Shown piece after piece: positions 53,465-64,000 of a stretch of 64,000 nucleotides of DNA (position 1 is its first letter; each line of letters starts with the position of its first letter). The stretch is from assembly GCF_023101765.2 (NCBI RefSeq), contig NC_064216.1, positions 3,872,501 to 3,936,500 of the forward strand, given 5' to 3'. Source of the DNA: Spodoptera frugiperda (Eukaryota; Arthropoda; Insecta; Lepidoptera; Noctuidae). The translations under genes were made by a program, and so were the position numbers. The notes beneath the pieces are model-generated. The model was not told the origin of the DNA and did no database searches. It saw nothing but the letters and a program-made list of their open reading frames with translations.

Positions 53465-54015
53465 ACCTAATAACAAATTTTAAATTCCATCACCAAGTAA
53501 TAGAATCCAAAGAATAAGACCAAGTCTATTTCCACTCCTATATAAAACATGACTTTTTTTTTTTTAAATGCGTAATTGACTAAGTTAGAGTTAATCAGAA
53601 AAGGTTCCAAAACAATTTGTTTCAAAACATTCATAAATGTTTCCAAAAAGGTCAATTACCAATTTTTCCCACATCATAAGTCACTAATTGGCAGTAGGAC
53701 AGCTTTCCGATTACATTATGCCATTAAAATATACAAAAATATACCTTATTCATATGACAATATGAATATAATTGTTTTGAAAAAGGTTTGGCCCTGTGAG
53801 GTCCGGATGATGATATGTATTAACTTATTCATTCAACGTAACGAAGGGCCAACTCACATAGTATTCGAAGAAAATTAATTACGTTTTTAAACATTTGGTT
53901 GGGCAGGATTTTTCAACATATTGGGCATTCATGCTGAATTTTCTTGTTTACATGCATTTATAATGATCGTATGAATATAGGTTTATTACATTTTAGAAAT
54001 TAATTAAGTGGCCTT
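53465..54015. other. intergenic, no supported feature
   Basis: Two overlapping frames (one 100 codons, plus strand) show no similarity to any family I know and no gene context. Confidence 0.35.
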
Positions 54016-54388
54016 CAGAATATTATAATTAACTAGCTACTTTAGCCGTTTCATCTGCTCTGCTCGGCTCCTTTCGATAATAGCGCGATGTTTTATATAC
54101 ATAGCAAATGACCTTTCTCAATAAATGCACTATGCAACACATTCAAATCGGTACAGTGGTTTAGGCGTAAAGAAATCACAGAGACGTGAGTTACTTTCGT
54201 ATTTACATAATATTTCTACCACTTCTTAGCTCCTATTGTTCATAGCGTAATGTTTTATAGCTTATAGCCTTTCTCGATAAATGCACTTATCCAACACAAA
54301 AATAACTATTCAAATCGGATCAGTAGGACCGAAGATTAGTGCGGGCATACAAACAAACAAACTCTTCAGCTTTATTTATTAAGATAGA
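54016..54388 (+). repeat. lepidopteran interspersed repeat
   Basis: TCATCTGCTCTGCTCGGCTC then GCGATGTTTTATA and TTCTCAATAAATGCACTATG, with the second unit repeating CTATTGTTCATAGCGTAATG ... TTTCTCGATAAATGCACTTA at 54230: a tandem pair. It ends ACAAACAAACTCTTCAGCTT. Common in Lepidoptera; class unsure. Confidence 0.5.
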
Positions 54389-54769
54389 TTAAAAAACCAT
54401 TAACTAATTAAATGAAACCAATGAAATAATCACAAAATTTCTTTACAGAAAAATAACTGAGATGCTTTTAATTATCATTGATATAAAGTTAGAATCTTCT
54501 GCACTATTACAGACTCATAAAGTGCATGATTTAATTTAACTTAGCAGCTCAATTGGTCGTAAAAAGGTAGATAGCCTCACAATTTTACTACAATCTAATC
54601 TCTAAATAATACCTATTCAAAATAAAATTCATTTATCGTAAAAAGGTTTATACTCTAAAAGTTTTAGCGAAATCCAATCAGTAAATAATAGACACACAAC
54701 ACATGAAAAACTAAATTACTATCGCTCTTTTGTTTTCAAGTTTGAATAAAAGTTGTTAGTAAGTGTAGG

Positions 54770-55027
54770 AGAGCCATGCTTCGGCACGAATGGGCCGGCT
54801 CAACCGAAGTGATACCACGGCCTCACAGAAAACCGACATGAAACAACGCTTGCGTTGTGTTTCGTTGAGTGAGTGAGATTATCGAAAGCCCAATTACCTC
54901 CCCAACCTCTCAATCCCCGATTCCCCAACAACGCACTTGTAACGCCTCTAATATTTCAAGTGTCCATGGGCGGCGGCGATTGCAGGCGATCCGTCTGATC
55001 GTTTACCGGCTTATTCCATAAAAAAAC
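54770..55027 (+). repeat. Metulj-type SINE, near complete
   Basis: GGAGAGCCATGCTTCGGCAC to CGTTTACCGGCTTATTCCAT plus A-run, with a deletion before CAACGCACTTGTAACGCC. Confidence 0.8.
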
Positions 55028-55333
55028 TTGGATAAAAATAAACAAAAACTTGTTACAAAACAAACATTTTCGATATCAACCCTAAGGTCATGACACGGGT
55101 CCAAAATACCGTCTTTCACGAACTCGATATGAAGAGAATGTGTCTAAGAATTTTCTCAAAGAAAATCCAATGGTTAATTTTCTTACCAAACTTTGGGAAC
55201 GGGTGGAGGTAACCCATTCATCTTTGGTTTCAGAACTCTATAAGTTATTTTCTTTGAGTTCGAATAGAAATAGAATTACCTTCATAAATTCACGGAGATT
55301 TTTGTTCAAAGAGAAATCGTCGGGAAAAGCCTA

Positions 55334-55540
55334 ACTCGTTGGTCGAGTGGTTGAAAGTGCGACTGCCGGCAAGGGTGCTCTGCACGTTTTCGGGTTCGAT
55401 TCCCCAGGCCGAGCAAAGTATTACCAGCCTTTTATTCGGTCTTTCAAAAACTTCTCAGTACTAGCACGGTGTCTGAAATTGTGCCCAGTATATGGTAATA
55501 GTCTCACGCTCTATTACATGGGAGTTATATATGTTTATAT
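55334..55540 (+). repeat. CGAGTGGT-family SINE
   Basis: CTCGTTGGTCGAGTGGTTGA, a 9-base insertion before the B box GGTTCGATTCC, then CCCAGTATATGGTAATAGTC. Confidence 0.75.
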
Positions 55541-55544
55541 GTTC

Positions 55545-56145
55545 AGGTATTTTCATGGTTATATCTATTGTAGATCCTGACTTACAGGAGTTGCAGTAGT
55601 TTTAGGCAGTTGTGGCTTTCGGCTTGTCCCCAAAACGAACTAATCAAGAAAATCATTTCTTAGAGTAAAAAAAAGAAAATTGTCAACGGAGACTTCATAA
55701 AAGAGACCCAATATAGTAGTATTACATAATTTGACCTTGAACTGATATCAGGAGCGGATGAATATTTTATCGAATTCACAAGAATGCCTCCTAAGCCTCC
55801 TGTATTAGGCGTCGAATTATTTTTCTATGAAAAAGGGATTTTGTGTCCTCACGGAGAATATTTGACAATCATGATCTTTGTTAAGACACTTATTTTTTAG
55901 CAATAATAATAATTTATACTTGTACTCTCTTTCAAGAAGCTTAATTGAAGTAAAGCTAAAATAAACGAGATATTTCATTGAGCTTGTTACGTAGAGAAAG
56001 TACCAACAATCAAGAACTATGAAACAATATTTTACACATATAACAAACTTGAAAGACAAAATATCTGCCATAAGTATTTGTTTTTAATATTATGAATTTA
56101 TTGTCTTAAGTATGAAAATAGTCTTATATCGTACTAGTATTTTAC
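55545..56145. other. intergenic, no supported feature
   Basis: No gene or repeat recognised. Confidence 0.4.
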
Positions 56146-56146
56146 C

Positions 56147-56350
56147 GGGGCTCCATCTCGAAAAGCAGGAGTAGGAACGGGGTTATTTTTAGTAAAAAGG
56201 CTCCCCTACTAGTATTTACGTGACTCTTTTGGGAGAAAATCGTCCAATGACCTTTTCCAGAAACACTTTGATCAGACTCTTACTGGCTAAAAACCACCCC
56301 GTTCCTTCTCCTGCTTTTCGAGCCGGAGCCCCGGTAACCCGCTAGGCAAT
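56147..56350. repeat. inverted pair of R1-like LINE tails
   Basis: A plus-strand scrap (TCGAAAAGCAGGAGTAGGAA, 56147-56205) is followed by a minus-strand copy (AGAAAATCGTCCAATGACCT to CCCGCTAGGCAATCCACAGC, 56226-56350). Confidence 0.6.
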
Positions 56351-56529
56351 CCACAGCAGTATTTACATAGGTAAGAATTGCTTTATCCATTGCCAAAACA
56401 CCTTTTCTTACTTCTCAATTGTTACGTTACGAACAAAACGTAGTCTAGTACACTCCCTACTACTAATTGTGGATCAAAATTAATGAAGTTCTAGGAGTAA
56501 TTAGTTCAATGACTTGGCACATTTATGTA

Positions 56530-56645
56530 TACACAGGTGCACATCAAGCTATGCAAAACCAGTATAAACTGACCGTCGTTAGTACGTAAAGATCATCAAA
56601 GCGAGACCATCATAAACTGGTTTTTATAGCTCGATGTGTACGCGA
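56530..56645. mobile_element. second copy of the gene 2 promoter-side palindrome
   Basis: Arms AAGCTATGCAAAACCAGTAT and (complement) GAGCTATAAAAACCAGTTTA; shared centre AAAGATCATCAAAGCGAGA. There is no recognisable gene next to this copy. Confidence 0.7.
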
Positions 56646-56914
56646 GGACATGCCGCGAACAATGTTTTAGGTAATAAATGTTCGGTATTGTTATTAGAGG
56701 AAAACTTATTATGGATGGATGTTGAGTACCTTAATTATTCCACGAAGACGTAGTTTACGTAGCGCACCAAATTAATATATTACCTAAAAAGAACATATTA
56801 ATTAGATTAATTTAATGAATCAACAATTCCATTATTAGCCACGTTGACTAGCATTGTTTCCGATATTTTTCAATGGACATACCCTTTTGATTTCATTGGA
56901 TTTTCCATTTGCAA

Positions 56915-57180
56915 TAACTTTTCCCGCCTTGGGTGAGGCGAGTGGAAGTGTCAAACTCTTACTGACTAAAAATACTAAAATCACCCCGTCCCTACTCCTG
57001 CAATTCGAGCCGTAGCCCCAGCGACCCGCTAAGTATTCCGCAGCTCAGCTCAACTTTGTACTGGCCCCCTTCTGGTGGTCATCAGACCTCCATCTTTAAC
57101 CTGCGCGCGGAACGCGATGCTACGTACGATGGGTTGTGGTCGAGCAGCGAGCTATCCTTGCTCGCCGTTCGCAGACCCTC
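56915..57180 (-). repeat. 3' end of R1-like LINE, long copy
   Basis: From TTTTCCCGCCTTGGGTGAGG to AGCTATCCTTGCTCGCCGTT; it reaches the segment just downstream of the LINE stop codon. Confidence 0.65.
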
Positions 57181-57855
57181 ACAATGGGCATACCGAAACG
57201 ATGAAAGATGAATAAAAATTGATATACAAAGGGCTGAAGATCATCCCTAACGAACTGTGGACGATGATGATACATTGAAAAAATAGTGACATTATAGTTA
57301 CACATCTGGATATCCTTTCAACAGTTATGCTAAATCTCTATCTTATTTTCATTTCATAATATTAGTTTATACAAATTAAAAAGTTACAGCTATTTCTATC
57401 GGTTGATAGCAAGTTCCGAACTTTGAGTGAACACAGCCAAGTTTTGATACCGCAATGTGTGCCAATGTGGCCGCAGTGTAAAAGTTTTCTAATTATTCAT
57501 TCACGCCACAAAACATTCGCCGCGCGAGATAGATACTAACTTCTAATGCTTTTCGACCTTGATCAATAGATGGCATTTTGCTATTGTCTTTCCATAGAAA
57601 ATTCCATGAAATAACGTGAAAAAAAAAAACAAAAGAACATAACTGCTGAGCAAAGGAATTTTTATTTTCGAAATTCAGAGTGGCTGGAATTATTTTCAGT
57701 GTGTGGTTTGTCTTCGTAGAGCACACAAGCGCATTTTTGTTGCTAAAAAATAAAAGACGAGATATTAAGACGGGCCTAACCTAAAACAATATACTGTCCA
57801 AAAGCACTTGCCACTACGAATACGATTTTAAACGTGTCCATTTTAGTCTAACTAC

Positions 57856-57950
57856 CATACTCAGAGTCATTTAACAATTACTTAACCTAGTCCTTAGCAA
57901 TTATTTTCGGAAAAAAAACCGTTATTAAGAAATCATTTAATATATCTGAG
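57856..57950. mobile_element. small palindromic MITE (ACTAAGGAATAG family)
   Basis: ACTCAGAGTCATTTAACAAT at left, AAATCATTTAATATATCTGA at right. Confidence 0.55.
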
Positions 57951-58410
57951 GACGGTCTTGATTGGGATACTGACATTGACTTTGAACGTGATTTGCAAAA
58001 CCAATTTAATTTTCCACCATAATTAAATAAAAATATGGTGTTAGAAAACTCGTTAAGTAGTAGCTAGAAGCAATCAAGATGACCAATTTGTTATCCAAGC
58101 GAGAAATAAGAATCGAACGCCAGCTGCGGCTACTGAGGCCCACAATTCCTATAAACATGTTATTTCAAAGAAAATTGAACAAGGGCCAAGAAATAACGGA
58201 AATATTGGATTCTATTGGTATGAAAACTGATTCGGCGTTTCTTTTCGTCGACGCAGCTTTCCTTTTTCTATTGTTCTATTGCCTATTTGTCAAATTCTAT
58301 GTAGCTGTAAAATCTTTATGTAACTTTTTACATATTTCTTTAACGTTTAGACTTTCCCAAAGACTAAAGAAAAACAAATTAATTACTTACTTTTGCAATG
58401 TATATTTTGC
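57951..58410. other. intergenic with one unassigned open frame
   Basis: A 118-codon plus-strand frame (58079-58435) starts with a basic stretch and has two hydrophobic blocks. No signal context, splice sites or family resemblance; its end overlaps an RTE tail. I treat it as non-coding. Confidence 0.3.
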
Positions 58411-58411
58411 T

Positions 58412-58560
58412 GTCATCGTCATCATCAGCCTATAATTGACCAAAGGCCTCTACTCGCATGGAGCATAATTTGAAGATTAATCACCACGCTTGCTCACTGT
58501 GGTTTAGCAATTTCAAACTTATAATTAGAAATTGTGAGTCCAGATTTCCTCGCGATATTT
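58412..58560 (-). repeat. RTE-derived SINE tail and body
   Basis: TCATCATCAGCCTATAATTG, ACCAAAGGCCTCTACTCGCA, then AATCACCACGCTTGCTCACT on the plus strand. Confidence 0.5.
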
Positions 58561-58615
58561 TATGTTATATAAACATAGTACTACTTCAAATATAATATAT
58601 TCTGTTTTTATTATT

Positions 58616-58742
58616 CATCCCCTATATTACACGGGACTTATAACACAAAATGGTGAAAATTGGGTGTACATTGTACAGTAGCATTAAGATGCCGTAATGT
58701 GTACTTCTACCTACCCCTTCGGGGATAAAAAGGCGTGACGTT
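58616..58742 (+). repeat. CGAGTGGT-family SINE tail
   Basis: ACACGGGACTTATAACACAA to CCCCTTCGGGGATAAAAAGG with CGTGACG. Confidence 0.7.
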
Positions 58743-58749
58743 GCTACAT

Positions 58750-59295
58750 ACTTCAAATATTTAGATAGAACAACGAACTTTCAAGAACTTAGCCTATACT
58801 GCAAAACTACCTTTGATAACCAAACAAAAAAGATTAACAGATGTTCAGTAAAAGCGATAAATCGTTATTCATGTTGGAAGTTGTTTGGGTAGAAACATAA
58901 TTTATGGGTCTCAGGTAAACTGTATTGAAAGGACTTAAGGGGAGATAGCCGATCGGTTAATAGCTCCTAAATCTCTTCTGAGGGAAAAACTTCGGTTAAT
59001 TTGGAAAATATTTACGAAACAGATTTAGTTTACAATGATTTGTTTTCGTTTATTATAATTTTATTTAAATAATTATGCTGAAGTAGAAGGGACTTGAAAT
59101 ATTAAGCGTTTCTTATTGTTTTAGCTAGTTAGTTAACTATTATTTCGTTTTATTTATTCGGTTTTAGTATAACTAATATATTTACTAACTGAAAATGGAA
59201 TTGCCGAGCACAATTCCTAGACATCTTTCATTATGTTTTTAAGGTACGTCCAGATCTGCGTAATTTTGTTAGGTATTTTCACAAAGAGTGTCCCT
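58750..59295. other. intergenic, no supported feature
   Basis: AT-rich; nothing recognised. Confidence 0.4.
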
Positions 59296-59410
59296 TTTCA
59301 ACCGACTTCGAAAAAAGTGCATATGTTTGTGCGGTATTATCTCGTGTTTGGCTGAACCAATTTTGATACGGATTTCAGCATAGTTTATTTTTAAGACTTA
59401 GTTTTTGGCA
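59296..59410 (+). repeat. AACCGACTTC-type repeat
   Basis: TTCAACCGACTTCGAAAAAA, then CTGAACCAATTTTGATACGG. Confidence 0.45.
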
Positions 59411-60135
59411 TATTCCCTGATTAAAAATTTTTAGGTGGTAAAGAAAATGAAGGCTGTTCCCATTTTTTTTAAGAAGATTATTATCCTCTCTGCGTATCAT
59501 TGACGAGGGGTTTTACCAGTAATGTTATCGATAATATAACTAGTATAGAGTGGGTTTCGATTATTTAAGTAATCCAAGAATATCTCACAAATCTGACAAA
59601 ACCCCACTACATTTTACCATGCGATAAAAAATGTCCCGCAATTATAAAATAAAGCTGACTTAGACTGAATTGTACAAAAAAAAATCTTCTATCCAACAAA
59701 GATTTTAATAGAAATCTCGCAAAGGCAAAGGGTGAAATCTCGGATTAAAGAGCCAATGACTGAAACTCCTCTTAAAAAGGATTTTCGGTACAAAAGTTTG
59801 AGAATTTGAATGCAACCGAATGGCTCGGTGTAATGTTTGTTTTCGAGAAATCCGATTCTTGAAGTGTACTTTCAGCTAGTACTGCAATACTTGGTAAATA
59901 GCTTTAGAATTCTAAAATAACCTTGAATTCTGTCTATATAGACGTCTTAACTGGTTACTGTAAATATTTCGCTTTTAAATTAAAACTTTAAAATATATCA
60001 AAGTTGGGCGTCAAGGATTTTACTAGTTCTAATTGTGTATGTACATAAATAGTTAAAATAAATAAATGTAAGTATCAGTTATTTTGTAGTCTAATCTTAG
60101 ACTTGATTGGCGTAAGTATTTAATTGCCTACATCT
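59411..60135. other. intergenic, no supported feature
   Basis: No gene or repeat recognised. Confidence 0.4.
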
Positions 60136-60424
60136 AGTCTAGACTAATAAATTGGATTGTTTGTCTGTGTAAAACATTGAAATAACCATTTTTTCTGCAT
60201 AGACATGAATATACAGACGATTACATCGAATTACATTTTTTTTGTCTCTCTGTGTATCTGTTTGTATGTTCCAGCTAATCTCTGAAATAACTGGACCTGA
60301 AAAGACTTTATTGGCACCTGTATTACTAAGAAGTAACTTAGGCAGCCTACATTTAAAAATTAAAACCCTAACTTCTGTCAGAAGTCGTTATTCTATGCGG
60401 ACCAATTCACAAGCAACGGGTTAG
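60136..60424 (+). mobile_element. Helitron-like repeat
   Basis: GTCTAGACTAATAAATTGGA, a TCTCTGTGTATCTGTTTG stretch and CTAATCTCTGAAATAACTGG. The end is decayed. Confidence 0.5.
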
Positions 60425-60542
60425 TTAATTATAATAAAACTAGTTATCCGTACTATGTGGGAAAACACAGACAGGAAGCAAACATGAGCCTATCATTACC
60501 AAGCCACTTCACGCAACCAATACCCGTTTACTTCCCAACTAA

Positions 60543-60842
60543 GGCTGCTTTACCACGAGAGCTCTGGTGGCACAAAGATGTACTAGCTAAGCTGTGAAAC
60601 TATGTGACCGTTTCCACTGATACTAAGCTATGTTGCTGTGCGAGGAAGATGCGCAGCTCGAGTATGCGATGTATCGATAGTAGAGAAGCTATCCATAGCA
60701 CGCATCTTTCCATATAAAAAATATAGCTTAACTGAGTCCGTTTCCACCAGTGCTAAGCTATGTGTATCAATGAATATGATTGGTGGAAGCCAAACGCATC
60801 CACAGCAATGTAGCATAGCACATCTCTGGTGGAAAAGCACAC
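60543..60842 (+). mobile_element. TAA-flanked MITE, complete 300 bp
   Basis: TAA at 60540-60542 and 60843-60845. The right end CATCTCTGGTGGAAAAGCAC is intact and the left is rearranged (GGCTGCTTTACCACGAGAGC). Internal GTTTCCAC ... CATAGCTTAG words pair, giving several hairpins. Overlapping frames on both strands are shadows. Confidence 0.75.
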
Positions 60843-60845
60843 TAA

Positions 60846-61315
60846 TGCAAATACTTTGTCCCACGTATTTTCCCTACTATAAATACATTTGGATATTTCC
60901 AAACTATCTCTAAGCCAGCCTTTTACTGGATTTTCCTAATGACTCATCACATTTTTAAATTTCCAATATGATAATTTTAAACAAACAATTTAATTCAATC
61001 GGGAATGGCGCTAGTGTCGTTTTAAAGTGACTTACGGGTTGTTCTTTAATGTCTATTATCTAAACAAGTTGTTTTCAGATTGTTTGTACACATTTAATTT
61101 AAAAATAAGTCGATTTATATATCAATTGCGCAACAGAAACTAAACCCTGGAACAGGACCTATTTTTGAGGGACGAAAATAAGCAAATTATACCTCCCAGC
61201 TCAGGTGTGGCGTGATGATAGTTGTAACATATTACTGTATAAAATTGTAGACCACACTGTACACTATGGATGCATTAAAGTGATTTTATTTTAATTGATT
61301 TGATTTGGAGTGACC
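60846..61315. other. intergenic, no supported feature
   Basis: No gene or repeat recognised. Confidence 0.4.
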
Positions 61316-61319
61316 GACT

Positions 61320-61375
61320 CTTACTGACTATAATCACCGCGTTCCATCTCCTGTTTCGAACCGTACGGGATTTTG
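61320..61375 (-). repeat. R1-like LINE tail scrap
   Basis: CTTACTGACTATAATCACCG, CGTTCCATCTCCTGTTTCGA. Confidence 0.4.
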
Positions 61376-61814
61376 TTGACCACGTTTTAGTTCATATTTT
61401 ATCCGTCTGTATAAGTAAATTGGTGATACTTATGACTGTAATATTATAGGGGTGTTATCGATTATGAGATATTAGTATCGTGTGACTCATTATGGAATAG
61501 TGCGGGTAATAATTATGTAAATTGATTAAACATCGTGACATTGCTTTATCTCGGTTAGTTCTTGTATCTGATTCCACGATTTAGAATAAAGTATTGTTGT
61601 TGTATCTATTGTTTATTAGAATAAGGGATTTATTAATTTTGTTTCTGTTTTAAAGTTTTAAAACCAGTAAGTAGGTATTATTACTATTTAAAGATTTTTA
61701 CCAGCAACGCTCCTGTGACTCATCTGGTGTGATGGGTGGCCATGAATAATGCTAATGACTCAAACGTTGCGAGTAACCATAGGCAATACTAATATCAGGT
61801 GACCAGATACCCCA

Positions 61815-61970
61815 GACGTTAGTCTACCGGAGCTACCTAGCGGGTTACCGGGGCTAAGACTCGAAAAGCAAGAGTAGGAAAGGGGTATTTTTAGTCAGTA
61901 AGAGTCTGACATTCCTTCTCGATTCGCCCAAGGCAGGAGAAGTTATAGGATGATTTTCCACTCTCAAAAA
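61815..61970 (+). repeat. 3' end of R1-like LINE
   Basis: CGTTAGTCTACCGGAGCTAC to GATGATTTTCCACTCTC and an A-run. Confidence 0.65.
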
Positions 61971-61974
61971 AATT

Positions 61975-62615
61975 AACGTTAATCTAGAAGTTTATCAAGT
62001 TTATCAATAAAACTTCACTTCTACAAAGATACAAGATATTTAACTATCTAATTGATAAACATAAACATAGGAAATAACCCCACAAGTAATATATCGGTAT
62101 CTAGATGTGTGGGTAAACGAACCAGAGATCGTTACCTCCAATTGCCGAGATTTGCATACCAATCGCAGAGTAGAGTAAATGGCTGCATTACCTACGTTTG
62201 TGTTGGCGATAAGGTTGAAATTGGCGTAAATTGTTATACTCTCTAGGTTAACAAGGTTTATGAGTATTTTCTTTTGCATAATTTATGTTATATTTTGCTT
62301 GTTAATCCTTTAGATGTGAGTTAGTAGTGTATTATTTTTGTTTAGAGTTTCAATGTTAAATATGGGAATTGCTTTACCATTTTTTTTCGGTATCCTAAGG
62401 TCTTGGATGCAAACCTTTCGTTTGTGTTCCTTTAGGTTCGTATCTGAGACCACATGCTTTGCAGTTACATTTTCTAATGACATGACTTTTTTTTATCTAA
62501 ATCTTTTTAGGAGCTTTTATCATGACATGACTTATAAAGCAATGCTCTTTTAGAGACAGTTTAAAAACCACCTAAAACCTAAATAATTGGTTACGTATAT
62601 TTTTGATATTCAACC
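61975..62615. other. intergenic with small unassigned frames
   Basis: Opposed 64- and 79-codon frames at 62040-62279 and a 71-codon frame at 62338 have no recognisable family. Confidence 0.3.
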
Positions 62616-62617
62616 TG

Positions 62618-62690
62618 GAAATGCCGTAATGTTCACCTCTGCCTACCCCTTCGGAGATAAAAAAAAAAGCGTGGCGCTGTGTGTGTCAAC
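62618..62690 (+). repeat. CGAGTGGT-family SINE tail
   Basis: GAAATGCCGTAATGTTCACC, TCTGCCTACCCCTTCGGAGA, an A-run, GCGTGGCG and GTGTGTG. Confidence 0.6.
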
Positions 62691-63182
62691 CCGGAAATCA
62701 CACCCAAGACCGCACTTAGCAGCACCCAAAGCCTACTAGACCGAATACCCAGTTGTAAAACCCAATAATTACATTATTATGCAAATCAGTAGGCACTATG
62801 ACTGGCTATAAACTTTATAACAAGAATAGTTTTATCATAAGATCACAGGTGTGACTTATTATGGGAAAAACAATTATTCAATTTACGTCAGAATTCTTCC
62901 TATAAGTTTGTATGGAAGATTTCTACATGAAGATGTACCATCATCAAAGAAACTTCCAATATCTTAACGGCCTCATACTTTTCAATACAATAAAATATTC
63001 AAAAATAATCACACTGTTGTTTATAGATTTCATGATCTAAATTAATATTCGAGATACGTAATAATTTTCTAGATATAAGTCTGCTATTTGACGTAAAAAT
63101 CTGATGACGTCATAACGCATTATTTCATACAAAATTCATAGAAAATATCGTTTTGAACGTTTCGACGTAAAAAGTATTGAAT

Positions 63183-63293
63183 ATTTTCGAAAACCCATAA
63201 AAAAACCCAGTTATATTTTGCACGACCCGGAAAACGAACCCAAGACACCTAGCCCGGCAGTCGCACTAGCGATCACTCGACTAACGAGGCAGT
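63183..63293 (-). repeat. CGAGTGGT-family SINE head
   Basis: TTTTGCACGACCCGGAAAAC to ATCACTCGACTAACGAGGCA; both boxes carry substitutions. Confidence 0.65.
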
Positions 63294-63679
63294 AACCTAT
63301 TCTACTTTCCCTCAGAAAACAAAAAAAGAATCTATTCAAAGAGATTGTCATTGTCCTAACCTTTCCTACATTACATTAAGAGTCACAAAAAATCTTCATC
63401 ATAAGTTTGTAAAAGGTCTAGTTCATAAATACGTAGGCCGGTAAAAGGGCACCGAAATAATTTAGGGATTACTCTTAAAACACTGCCTGTGAGACGCTTG
63501 GGGCTTATTCATCGGGTCTCATTTTGAAAAATAACAATGATAGATGTCGAAAGGACTGTTGTTCTCATAAACACAATAATGTGCTATGTTTATTTTATTC
63601 TTAAAGGTTAGTGTGATGTTTAATATAACACTTTTTTTATTAAAATAAAGGTAACCGTCTTTACAAGTTAAAGAGCAAT

Positions 63680-63870
63680 TTTTTTAAGTCGTGAGCCTCC
63701 ATATACTTTAAGTCTAAACGCTAAATCTCAATGTGAGACAATCGCTTACACAGGTCAAACAGAGAACATACTATGCTGAAAACGGTATCAAAATCGGTTC
63801 AGTCAAACGCAAGATAATTGCACACAAACATATAAACACACCGATCAAACTAAGAACCTCCTTTTATCTC
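63680..63870 (-). repeat. AACCGACTTC-type repeat, other end
   Basis: CACAGGTCAAACAGAGAACA, CAAAATCGGTTCAGTCAAAC and CAAACTAAGAACCTCCTTTT. Confidence 0.45.
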
Positions 63871-64000
63871 CGAAGGTAGGGCAGAGGAGTAGATTACGGC
63901 ACGTAATGCCACTGTACAATGTACAGCCACTTTTTACCATTTATCTTATAAGTCCCATATAATAGGGGGTGAGCCTATTGCCTTAGTACTACTGAAAACA
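63866..64000 (-). repeat. CGAGTGGT-family SINE, cut by window end
   Basis: TTTATCTCCGAAGGTAGGGC to GGTGAGCCTATTGCCTTAGT; the tRNA-like head would lie beyond the window. Confidence 0.65.

Noticed and set aside
58079..58435. 118-codon frame with hydrophobic blocks
   Set aside because: No recognisable family, no splice or start context, and its end enters an RTE tail. Kept only as unassigned.
62040..62279. Opposed 64- and 79-codon frames
   Set aside because: Moderately protein-like composition, but both strands are open and neither resembles a known family.

Overview
This window is insect DNA, almost certainly from a moth or butterfly and plausibly a noctuoid moth; the finer placement is inference. 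It is AT-rich with small intron-split genes, and it is packed with repeats typical of Lepidoptera: Metulj-type SINEs, two tRNA-derived SINE families, 3' ends of an R1-like LINE, Helitrons ending CTAG, and many MITEs. I see no bacterial, organellar or viral gene.

Four small secreted-protein genes can be supported. (1) A four-exon gene at 4582-8636 (+) encodes a signal peptide followed by two tandem, atypically spaced Kazal-like cysteine modules (161 aa). (2) A gene with a 5' leader exon near 22196-22313 and coding exons at 25513-25652 and 26058-26310 (+) encodes a 130-aa protein. (3) A paralogue with its leader exon near 45958-46030 and one coding exon at 44134-44451 (-) encodes 105 aa. (4) A shorter relative with its leader exon at 41202-41255 and one coding exon at 38042-38215 (-) encodes 57 aa. 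Genes 2-4 share one layout: TATA box, short untranslated exon, 1.5-3.2 kb intron, then a splice acceptor 6-9 bases before the ATG. Their products look like seroins, small antimicrobial or inhibitory proteins of lepidopteran silk; that name is from memory of the family and is tentative. With the nearby Kazal-like gene, the region may be a small silk or extracellular defence locus.

Layout: 0-4.5 kb is repeats and unassigned DNA; 4.6-8.7 kb is the Kazal-like gene with repeat-filled introns; 8.7-22.1 kb is intergenic with Helitron pieces, a hAT-like element, SINEs and MITEs; 22.2-26.3 kb is seroin-like gene 1; 26.4-38 kb is intergenic with a nested R1-like LINE and a 1.76-kb inverted-repeat element; 38.0-41.3 kb is the short gene, whose intron holds a Helitron that itself holds an R1-like LINE; 41.3-44 kb is intergenic; 44.1-46.1 kb is gene 2; 46.1-64 kb is gene-free as far as I can see.

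The most unusual signal is a family of about 110-190 bp hairpin elements at 7.9, 13.5, 27.3 and 33.5 kb, with a fifth damaged copy at 51.9 kb. Four copies lie between perfect direct repeats of different lengths (9, 11, 13 and 14 bp) and carry the same unpaired tail on one side only. That fits RNA-mediated insertion of a foldback RNA better than ordinary DNA transposition.
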